Below, piece after piece: positions 24,501 to 33,546 of a stretch of 64,000 nt of DNA; within the stretch, counting starts at the first letter, position 1, and each line of letters starts with the position of its first letter. Source of the stretch: Ipomoea triloba (Eukaryota; Streptophyta; Magnoliopsida; Solanales; Convolvulaceae); assembly GCF_003576645.1 (NCBI RefSeq), contig NC_044920.1, positions 8,898,970-8,962,969 on the forward strand, in the 5' to 3' direction. Both the position numbers and the translations under genes were made by a program. The notes beneath the pieces were generated by a model. The model was not told the origin of the DNA and ran no database searches. It worked only from the letters and a program-made list of their open reading frames with translations.

Positions 24501-26985
24501 GAATCCCTTGAAATGTGCTTTTGGGGTTGCTGCTGGGAAGTTTCTTGGGTTCACTGTTCGACATAGGGGCATCGAGATCGAACAAGCTAAGATCGATGCT
24601 ATAATGAAGATGCCCGAACCACGAAACCTTCATGAGCTTAAGAGCTTACAAGGGAAGTTAGCATACATTCGAAGGTTTGTATCAAACCTGGCAGGAAGAT
24701 GTCAACCCTTCAGTCGGCTAATGAAGAAGGGCACCCCGTTCGTATGGGACGAGGCGTGAAAGAATGCGTTTGAAAGTATCAAGTCATACTTGATGAAGCC
24801 GCCCGTGTTGACTGCTCCTATTCATGCCCTGCTTGCTCAAGAAAATGACAACGGGAAAGAGAATGCCCTCTACTATCTTAGTAGAATGATGACCCCAAAT
24901 GAGTTAAAATACTCTCCAATTGAGAAGCTATGTTTGGCACTCGTGTTCGCCATTAAAAAGCTTAAGCACTACTTTGAAGCTCACATCATTCAACTTGTGT
25001 CGAAAGCGAACCCGGTAAAGTTTGTTATGGCAAAGGTCGTTCTCTCTGACCGCCTGGCAAGGTGGTATTTATTGTTTCAGCAATTTGAAATCGTCTATGT
25101 GCCACAAAAGTCTGTCAAGGGGCAAGCTTTAGCCGATTTCTTAGCAGATCACCCAATACCAGCTGAATGGGAATTATCTGATGACCTACCTGATGAGGAT
25201 GTGCTTATCATCGAAGTCCTACCCCCATGGAAGATGTATTTTGATGGAGCTGCGCATAGAGGAGGGGCAGGAGCTGGAGTTGTGTTCATCACCCCGGAAG
25301 GTGAAGTGTTGCCATATTCATTCACCTTGACAGAGCCGTGTTCAAACAATGTTGCTGAGTATCAAGCATTGATACTGGGACTAGAGATAGCAGTTGACAT
25401 GAAGCAGCTGAGAATTAACATCTATGGAGATTCAAAGTTGGTCGTCAACCAAGTGATGGATCTGTACGAAGTGAGGAAAGCAGAGTTAATCCCGTACAAC
25501 AACTACGCAAAGATACTCATACAATGGTTGGGGGACGTCACGATTGAACATGTACCAAGGAAAGAGAACAAGCAAGCTGACGCCTTAGCCGCATTGGCTT
25601 CAACTATTGCTCATCCTACAGCTCGAGTACAAGTATGTCAAAAGTGGGTAGTTCCACCTATCTTCAACGAAGTTGGCTCAGTCGATGAAACTGTTGAACT
25701 CCCTACTGCTTCCGTTTACGACATTGGCCAAGATGACTGGAGGCAGCCGTTGATTGACTACTTCACTGATGGGAAGTTACCAGAAGATCCTCGCAAGAGG
25801 GTGGATATAAAGCGACGAGCTCCTCGCTTCATATACTATAATGAGANGCTGTATCGTCGTTCATTTGATGGAGTCTGGCTCCGATGTCTAGGAGAAGAAG
25901 AGGCATTACAAGCCATGCAAGAAGCTTATTCTGGGGTGTGTGGTGCACATCAGTCTGGCCCTAAGTTGCATTTCCACATTAAACGAATGGGTTATTATTA
26001 GCCTACAATGGTAAAGGATTGTATAGATTATGCTCGAAGGTGCCAAGCTTGTCAAGTTCATGCAAACTTTATCCATCGGCCACCAGAGCCTTTACACCCA
26101 ACAATCGCATCTTGGCCGTTTGATGCTTGGGGACTTGATGTGGTTGGCCCGATTACGCCCAAGTCATCTGCAGGGCAAACATACATATTGGCCGCCACCG
26201 ACTACTTTTCAAAGTGGGCAGAAGCCGTGGCATTAAAAGAAGTAAAGAAGGAAAATGTGGCAGACTTCCTCCGTGTTCATATCATCTATCGGTTCGGCAT
26301 CCCACGATATATCTTAACTGATAATGGGAAACCTTTTGACAATAAATTGATGGACAAAGTCTGCAAGCTTTTTGACTTTCAGCAGCGGAACTCCTCAGCG
26401 TATTACGCAGCTGCAAATGGGCTTGCGGAAGCTTTTAACAAGACCCTATGCAATCTATTGAAAAAAGTAGTCTCAAAATCGAAACGTGATTGGCATGACA
26501 GAATGGAAGAAGCGTTATGGGCATATAGAACCACATACCGCACACCTACTCAGAGCACTCCATATTCTCTGGTGTATGGTGTGGAAGCAGTCTTGCCTCT
26601 AGAGCGCCAAATACCTTCTTTAAGGTTGGCTATACAAGAGGATCTCACTGATGAGGAAAATGCCAAGTTACGCTTGGCTGAACTAGAAGCCTTGGATGAA
26701 AAACGGCTGCAAGCTCAACAGAGCTTGGAATGCTATCAAGCTCGTATGTCAAGAGCCTTTAACAGAAGGGTGAGGACCCGTTCTTTTCAAATTGGTGACA
26801 AAGTACTAGCTGTTTGAAGACCAATCATTGTGACACGAAAAACCGGCCACAAGTTCACTCCAAAATGGGATGGCCCCTATGTGGTTCAAGAAGTATACAC
26901 CGGTGGGGCTTACAAGTTGGTTAGTGAAGATGGTTTGAAGGTTGGTCCAATCAATGGAAGATTCCTAAAGCTCTACTACCCTTAA
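18537..26985 (+). pseudogene. Tat gag-pol polyprotein, three nonsense codons
   Basis: I chose the ATG at 18537; the open frame upstream is LTR and leader. Order: Ser/Pro-rich N-terminus; Gag (HIAHFVETCN to about 19870); zinc-like CKYHRLLGHPIEKC near 20229; protease (LIDQGSSVNIL near 20926); G-patch-like region near 21560-21690; reverse transcriptase (VCVDFRDLN near 22586, YVDD 22884-22895). A TGA at 23238 precedes a first RNase H that lacks about 16 residues (TAPIHALLAQEN). The archaeal-type RNase H (MYFDGAA, NNVAEYQALILGLE, YGDSKLVVNQV) is intact near 23712-24100. The integrase (WGLDVVGP, LTDNGKPF, AEAFNKTLCN) has TAG at 25999 and TGA at 26815. The last open codons end LKLYYP at 26985. The segment 24329-25846 is a duplicate. 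Confidence 0.9.
24329..25846 (+). repeat. Second copy of reverse transcriptase to RNase H, bounded by single Ns
   Basis: It repeats 22810-24327 at a fixed offset of 1519 bp, with N at 24328 and N at 25847. I see one difference (AAAGAGCTATG against AAAGGGCTATG). YVDD recurs at 24403-24414 and the TGA at 24757-24759. After the second N the polyprotein continues normally into integrase. It is almost surely a failed overlap merge. Confidence 0.88.
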
Positions 26986-27467
26986 AACTTAGAGTATCAA
27001 CGCAAGTCATAGACACTCCTGGCCCGCATGAGTTAAAACTGTGAACGGCTTTACTTATTAAAAAAAAAAATCATTTGAACTACGTTTGACTTAATCTCCT
27101 TCGCCGGAGTACGTAGGCAGCTTAGAAGCACTTTCTCTTCTAAGTTCAGTCATAATTAAAATAAGTCCTTTTATGTCAAGTCCGTTCGAAACAACTTAGA
27201 TTCATTGAAGTTTAGTCATTTCATTGTATGTTATGATTTAAAGGAAATTTTCTCGTTAGTTGATTTCAAAGTGACTCATTTGGGGTTTATTCAAGCTCAT
27301 TTTCACACTTGTGATCGAAGAAAATTGTTTGCAAGTCTCGTGAAAAGGAAGAAAAATAATGAATTCAACTCACGTCAAAGTCTCGTTTCAAAAGAAAAGA
27401 ACTCATACAAAGCCGAAATGAAAAAAAAGCATAAACTAAGGGAGTACGATATCTAAACATCAAAGAT
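26986..27467. other. Tat 3' spacer between pol and the antisense gene
   Basis: There is no gene here. It holds a poly-A run (27060-27071) and the motif CTTCGCCGGAGTACGTAGGC, which I associate with the 3' region of Tat elements. The short frame at 27205-27456 matches nothing. Confidence 0.6.
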
Positions 27468-30427
27468 CTACACTATTCGAAAATTCATTAAATCTGCTTT
27501 GTCTGCTTCTAGATCTTTCTCCGCTAAGGAGAGCTTATCTTCATCTTCACTTGTCAACATGGGAGTCTCCTGAATGCGTTTCACTGTTTCTTCGGCAGAA
27601 GTCACAACCTCTTGTGATGTGTCGCGCAGTCCTTGAGCCTCAGTCACAAGTTCTTGGAGCTTTGGCCTTTCATCATGGATCCTGGTCAACTCCTCCCTTG
27701 AATCCTTTATGGTTCTCTCAGCCTCCGTTATGGTTTTCTCTGCTTCCTTTATAGCTTCTTCAAGGAGGGTCACTCGTCCGTCAGAATCCTCAAGGATCTT
27801 CTGCTTCTCCGATAGAAGGGTTTGAGTTTCAGAGAGCTTTTGTTGAGCATCCTTAAGAGCACTTTGCGCCAAACATAACTCCGCAACTTGAGTTTCAACT
27901 GGCATCGCTTCTGAGTGCTGGGACCGTATCTTATCATAATACTCAGCCTTCTTAAAGAAAACATCCACCCTGTTCTCTAATGATGACAGGTCTACCGCGT
28001 TATGTTTCATAAGTTGGAGTTGTCTCTCAACACTTCCTTTGAAAGAGGAAACACTTTCAGCTTGTCTCTCAACACTTCCTTTGAAAGAGGAAACACTTTC
28101 AGCTGGAGTTTCCTTTAGGTTCTTGCAGATATCATTCCAAACGCCTGCGATCATGGCCATATACTTTGACATGAAGGAATCTGCAACAGGGATCATGGCC
28201 ATATACTTTGACATGAAGGAATCTGCAACAGGAAGAATAGAGACATGAGACGGTTCCGGTCGTGCTCCTTTGTGAGGTGGGTTTGAGAGCAACGGTGATT
28301 GCTGAGATGCTGCCACTTGATTAAGGGATTCAGAACTGTCGCTATGTTCCACCTCGCCTATAGAAGAATGTTGGTTCGACGACCGGGCGTCATTGCTGAC
28401 ATGTAACCCAGCAGAACCCTATAAAAGGAATACATATATCAATAAGACTAAGATTTTGAATCATGGTGAAAGGAAAAAATTTAGGAAAGTTTCCTAACCT
28501 CGTTCGACGGTCTTCTGTTTCGTTTAAAATTGCGATCACTATCAACATCCTCGTCCGAACTTCGGTGCCTCACTTGCTCCTCCCTCCTCTTTTGGGTCGC
28601 ATGTTCTGGTACTTGGTCATGGGGGGCATCCTGTACTGGTGCTTTGCCTTTCTTTAAAGTATCCAGTTGATCCCTCTGCTCTTGAGTTATTCCCTCTCTA
28701 ACGGTGACGTTTGGGTCACCATTAACGACTATGTCTTTGATAACGGTGACGTTTGGGTCACCATTAACGACTATGTCTTTGACGCGAGTCTCAAGGAGAT
28801 TTGCATGCACATCAACCAACCAGGCTTTGTAAGTGTCTGAAACATGTTTCTTTGGAAAAGTCGGGATCATGGGAAATGTGGCCTTAGACATAGAGTGGAA
28901 GTGCTCATACTGGCGATGGAGTTGAAATCCGTTAGCAAGTGTGACGTCGCGGTCATCCGTCAGTAACAAACCGGGGGCAGATGCTTGGTAGAATCCAAAC
29001 TGACGACTGAAGCGATGGGGTACATAAGGCTCAGCCTTACATTGGCGCCCTTGGCGTAAAACAAGAAAACCAGGGCGCAAACATATGAAATATTCAAAAT
29101 TATCTCTACCCCCTCTCTTGTCATCACAGAAAAAGAAGTCTCTACCATTTTGACGAGACGTGCAAAGCCAAGACGCGTGTTCGCCCTTAAAAATCCTCTT
29201 ACGAGCATCAATTCTGTCGTAATGCTTAGCACCGCCTTCTCCAGAAGAAGTGACCATCTTTGGAGACAACAACATGAGGCTAGGGGTCTTGAAGTGAGTA
29301 TTGAAGTAAGCTGTTAGCCATCCATATACATAATGGATGGGAAAGGGGGTGCCGATTTGACCAGGAGAGAAAGACTCTGAAATCGAGTTTAACCCGTAAT
29401 AGATGCTGGCAAGGACTGGAGGTGCGAGGCATACCTTAATCCCTCTCGCCATTCTGCACGCCATATTAAAAGTCTCAGGGCGAATGGTTGCCGTGGGGTC
29501 GCCCGGTAGTGCGAACGTACAGAGCCAACACGCTAGAAATGCTGCTAAGTAGACTTCCTGTTCAAGATTTGGGGGGATGTTTAGTTCGACGAAGGGTGCT
29601 TTACTCACGTGCGACCATCTAGGAGCAGTTTCAAGGATCCCGCTTGGGTTGTGAGTAGCCTTTGGTCGAGATTTCTTATTCTCTTTTCGAGGTGGAGGAG
29701 CTGGATATCTTCGGGTTTTCCTGCACCAGAAGTCGATCCATCGGGATGCTTGAATAAAAGTGGTATGATTTTCTTGTTGAGTCAAATGGAAAAACGCTTT
29801 GAATAAGTGCGCACAGCATGTGTATGAACCCTTGTTCAAGTCCAAGGTGTTTGGGATGCGCTCATCGTAGATATCCCCAAGCAACGGCAACCCTCCAAGC
29901 ATGTACAAATCTCGCAGCGATATGGACATCTCGCCGGAGGAGGTAATTAATGTGTTGGTTCGTGGGCACCACGCTTCGCAAAAAGCTTGGACAATGTCAA
30001 CGTTGCGGTCATATGTGAATAGTGACGCGAACACGGCATCATATATCATGCCTTCCCTTAGAGGTTTTCTGAAGAGGTTAAGTACATCTTCAGCCCATTC
30101 CCAGTATCCTGGAGTGTAAATGAATTCGCCTCTAAAATCGATGTCGTTACCCCACTTGACCTCATCGTCAATTATGCGATTCCCCAGCGTGGGAAGGATG
30201 TCCGTGGAAGGTTTGTGTTTCAATCCCGGTTGCAAAGTCCACACTTTGGACGGCGGAATGTCGTACTCAGGAGTCCAGTTGCGTTCGTGATATGACACCG
30301 TGAGCTTTGGCGGTGAAGGGGATGCAAGGGGATGATTGACGGCCAATGTGACTTTGTGGTCGCTCTTGGTGCTTGATATCACCAATTTCCTTTGTCCTTC
30401 GAACCATTGGTCTTGAAATTGCACCAT
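27468..30427 (-). CDS. Antisense plant-mobile-domain (PMD) gene inside the Tat element, two exons
   Basis: The ATG at 30427 opens 643 codons to 28499. The frame continues after a predicted 80-bp intron (28498-28419, donor GAG|GTTAGG, acceptor TTTTATAG|GG) through 316 codons to TAG at 27468. Without the splice the frame ends at 28481. Exon 1 carries a plant mobile domain (AWCPRTNTLITSSGEMSISL, then RDLYMLGGLPLLGD, FLACWLCTFALPGD), followed by a basic region (KRRE, FKRNRRP). Exon 2 is Ser/Gln-rich, then a long heptad-like coiled coil (DAQQKLSETQTLLSEKQ onward). Host PMD proteins such as MAIN/MAIL1 act in nuclear silencing pathways. Three exact 42-bp duplications add 42 residues; without them the product is 917 residues. 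The frame is otherwise open, unlike gag-pol. Confidence 0.8.
28020..28104. repeat. Exact 42-bp tandem duplication (2 of 4)
   Basis: 28021-28062 is repeated exactly at 28063-28104. It repeats AESVSSFKGSVERQ in the PMD protein. Confidence 0.95.
28149..28232. repeat. Exact 42-bp tandem duplication (3 of 4)
   Basis: 28149-28190 is repeated exactly at 28191-28232. It repeats PVADSFMSKYMAMI in the PMD protein. Confidence 0.95.
28699..28782. repeat. Exact 42-bp tandem duplication (4 of 4)
   Basis: 28699-28740 is repeated exactly at 28741-28782. It repeats KDIVVNGDPNVTV with one linking residue in the PMD protein. Confidence 0.95.
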
Positions 30428-31679
30428 CTTTGAGCCGCGTTGAGATTATGTCAAAATTGAGAAAAATTACTGCAAAAAATAATGATGATAATGATTAAGG
30501 TTATCATTATTATTTTCATCATTATTAACAAAGTTATTATTGTTATTATTATTATTATTATCTAGGGTATAATATAATAGTAATAATTAACTTATTTAGA
30601 GTTATGAAAGTAAAAAAACAAAAGAAAAAGCAAAACAAAAGATAAAAAAAAAAAAAAAAGAAACAAAACAAAAGAAAAACGTAAAATCAAAACAAAAAAA
30701 AAGTAAAAAAAGAATAGAAATAGAAGCAAAAGAAAAACGTAAGAGAAAAGAAAAACAAGAATACGAAAAAAAACTTCATCATTGTTATAGTTGGTTAATG
30801 CTTCATGCACAAAGATCATAATACATGCTCTGCAGCATGTGAAGAAAAGTGGTTGGTGGGCCCGGTTTAAATTAAATGATCATGTCATTCCCCATGAAAG
30901 TGGCAGCAGCATCATTATGTCAGGGCCATTGTCACGTGAAAACTGAAGAACTTTGAGCTCTGTAAATTCCAAATATATCAAGTAGCCACTAGCCAGTGAG
31001 CCACAAAATCTCTGGTCTCCGTCTTCACTCGGGTTTTCTTTATTTCTCTAATAAAACAATTTGCAAATGGTATTGATAACGAGAAACGAACTCCGGCAGT
31101 CGTAGCGGCAAACGGCGAGGAAATTCGGCGACCTGAATGACGAACCCAGTAGCGGTTTCCGGCGACCCCTCCAGTGAGAAGCTCGGTTAACAACGGAAAT
31201 CCGTCCACTCCGAGTAGAAACCCACTCTCAGGCGGTATCATTAACAACCGCGCTCCGGTGGTTGTTATACTCGGTAGACTTCCCGTTGCTCTTCGTTGTA
31301 GTAATTTGACGGCAGAAGAGGAAGATGTTGGCGGTCCCAGAGGAAAAGCTCCGTCAGCAACGAAGTCTGTGTACCCCAGGTAGGAACTCACTCTTCGGCA
31401 GTATCAGTGATACCACGCTCCGGTGATTGTCCGACCCGGGCAGATTTTCGATTGCTCTTCTTTATTGGGTTTGTAAACTCCATGACTTCTTGATTTCTTG
31501 TTGTTTCTTGAATGCTCTTCCCACTTTGTAAATGAGGATGCATATGGGAAGATATAAAAGAAAAATAAAAAAAGCAAGAATAGAGAATATACCTGATTAA
31601 AAGCCGGCGAACGATTTCTCTTCACTGCTCACTGCTCTATTGTACGATATGGCTGTGAATGGGGTTGTGTTGAAGCCCC

Positions 31680-31687
31680 TATTTATA
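31680..31687 (-). promoter_or_regulatory. TATA box facing the PMD gene
   Basis: The minus strand reads CACTATAAATAGGGGCTTCA, a good plant TATA context, about 1.25 kb upstream of the PMD ATG. It is not part of an LTR, so it would be an internal antisense promoter. The leader contains a possible splice donor (CAG|GTATAT) near 31592. Confidence 0.6.
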
Positions 31688-32247
31688 GTGTATCACAGGA
31701 AGAGTCATAGTTGGAGTTGGGTTGCAGTTCTTGAGTCCTATTGCAAGTAGGATTGAATTTTTGCGACTGGAATCTTGCATGAGATAGGCTTGGATCATGA
31801 TTCAGTTATTGCTTTACACGGTTATTGGGGGCTGGAGAGGAGTTTGGTTGTTATTGCACCTCTGATTTGATTTTTTTTTTTAGTGGTTTATTCCTACTTG
31901 CAGTCAGTTTAATGTTAGCGTGGATTATCAACTAAATCAAGATGGAATATTCAGGAATCTGATCTTAGTTCAATCCTATGATAATTCTGGGCTCATGGAG
32001 AGAGGAAATATTAAGGTATTTGGGCTTATGGATGCACTTTGCTTGGTGCCCTTAAATGTGTTGGGCATGTGATAATTCGGACGTTTTGAGCATGGGCTTG
32101 CATTTTCTAAGTCCATAGTTTAAGATGGACTAATTAAAAAATTTAATACATATTTTGGTCCATTGATTAAAGACGTGTCAAATTTCTTGGTAATTTTCGA
32201 GACTTACCCACTCCAAGCACATCAAGCAGCATGTCCCAGCAAGTCTC

Positions 32248-32259
32248 GAGGGGCCAATT
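32248..32259 (+). promoter_or_regulatory. Polypurine tract of the Tat element
   Basis: CTCGAGGGGCCAATT ends at the 3' LTR start, as expected for plus-strand priming. Confidence 0.7.
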
Positions 32260-33057
32260 TGTAGACACTGAAAATTTGAACCGACAAATGGACCGGTTAA
32301 ATTATTATTAGGCTCATTTTAAGATTGATTATTGGACCAATTTAATTAATTGGGTCATGATAATTAATTTAATTAGCCGAATTAAATTGATGTTGGGTAA
32401 TTGATTAATGGGCCAAGCCCGATCCATATTTGACTTTAATAATAATTATAATTATAATTTAAATATAATTTTATTATATTTGAATTTAATAATTATAATT
32501 AATTTGAATTTCAATTAGATGATAGAGTTTTGAACCTGGACTTGATTATGGCAATGTTCATTCCTTTAATTAATTAATTATTTATTTAATTAATTAATTA
32601 GGGAGTTTGTTGAGGGAAGTTGGTTGCACACTCCACTATAAATAGAGCCCCTCATTTCACATTTAAAACACACCTTGAGGATTGAAGACTTGAGAGCTTT
32701 TGAAGGCTTTGAAGGCATTCTGAAGCAGTTAGAAACTTGAAGTACTTTGACGGTTCCAGTTGAATATCACGCCCTTGAATCCCGGAAGGCCACGCCGTTT
32801 GAATCCCGGAAAGCTACGCCATTTGAATCCCGGAAGCTACGTCAGTTGAATCCCGGAGGCTACGCTATTTGAATCCCGGAGGCTACGCTATTTGAATCCC
32901 GGAGGCTACGCCACTTGAAACCCGGAGGCACTTCAGTAGAACACGTCAATGAAGAATCAGAGGACTATACAGAGATTTTGTACCTGCAACTTGAATTACA
33001 TATACACTGTAACCCGATTTTGTGAATATATACAATTTCGAATTTTTTGTGTTTACA
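32260..33057 (+). repeat. 3' LTR of the Tat element
   Basis: The 798-bp copy ends GTGTTTACA before the CCTCC duplication. It has a TATA box at 32637-32645. It carries two more 23-bp units (GCTATTTGAATCCCGGAGGC type) than the 5' copy. Confidence 0.93.
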
Positions 33058-33062
33058 CCTCC

Positions 33063-33546
33063 GACTGCTGAAAGACAATACGGAGCGTGGCTCCGTGCAC
33101 AAACTCGTCGATCGTCGGCCGTCACCGGCAACAGATGGGTGGTAACGAAGCAAGAAGGGCGACAAGCAGCAGCGTCCTTCGCTGAGCAGAATCAGAGAGG
33201 GATAGCAGAGGGTACGAGCACACTCCCAATTCAGGTACAGAGGACTGCTCAGTGTACGAGTGCCATAGGAGAGGAGCACGTGTCCTCAGGTACACCCGCT
33301 CAAAGAGCACTCTGCAGCCACGATCAAAGCGACGTTCACATGGTACAGGTGGACGACACTCACTCTGGTGGGCTGACTTTGGACCAGAAAAGGCGTCGGA
33401 CTGATTCTCTTGGGCCTACTGTGGAAGCCATCTTTGGACCGAACACTGAGTCCATTACTAGTACTATTGATCTTAATGGGCCATTTGATGTTTCAAAAAA
33501 CTTGCTAAGGGCGGGACCTGTTACGCAGGCCCGCCCAGAACAATGA
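33063..33546 (+). pseudogene. LINE ORF1, 3' part
   Basis: It resumes directly after the duplicated CCTCC with TAERQYGAWLRAQTRR. QYGAWLRA-like text normally follows the CCHC knuckle in plant L1 ORF1. The rest is polar and low in recognisable motifs. It ends in TGA at 33544-33546, overlapping the ATG of ORF2 in ATGA. The whole ORF1 without the insert would be 414 residues. Confidence 0.88.

Larger units (their letters stand above)
30428..32259 (-). other. Leader and promoter region of the antisense PMD gene
   Basis: This is non-coding on both strands as far as I can tell. From the PMD start outward it has ATT and poly-A/AAAAG low-complexity sequence (30480-30780), then a GC-richer stretch (31030-31450), then the minus-strand TATA box at 31680-31687. 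The open frame at 30978-31391 on the minus strand matches nothing and lies inside the presumed leader. The 32090-32259 part is the sense-strand 3' end of the Tat element. Confidence 0.55.
16501..33057 (+). mobile_element. Tat-lineage Ty3/gypsy element with antisense PMD gene
   Basis: LTRs at 16501-17252 and 32260-33057 are flanked by a perfect duplication, CCTCC (16496-16500 and 33058-33062). Order: LTR, primer site, gag-pol on the plus strand, a gene on the minus strand, a purine tract, LTR. Reverse transcriptase is followed by two RNase H regions, the second of archaeal type, which marks the Tat lineage. About 2.7 kb of the apparent length is two internal near-exact duplications at single-N positions, probably assembly errors. 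I see about 1% substitutions between the LTRs, so this is the youngest large insertion here. Confidence 0.93.

Noticed and set aside
17323..25846. Two tandem Tat elements or a natural internal duplication
   Set aside because: Both duplications end exactly at single Ns and break the normal domain order, which fits contig overlap errors better.
30978..31391. 137-codon minus-strand frame as a gene
   Set aside because: No recognisable motif. It lies in the presumed leader of the PMD gene and is probably chance in a GC-richer stretch.
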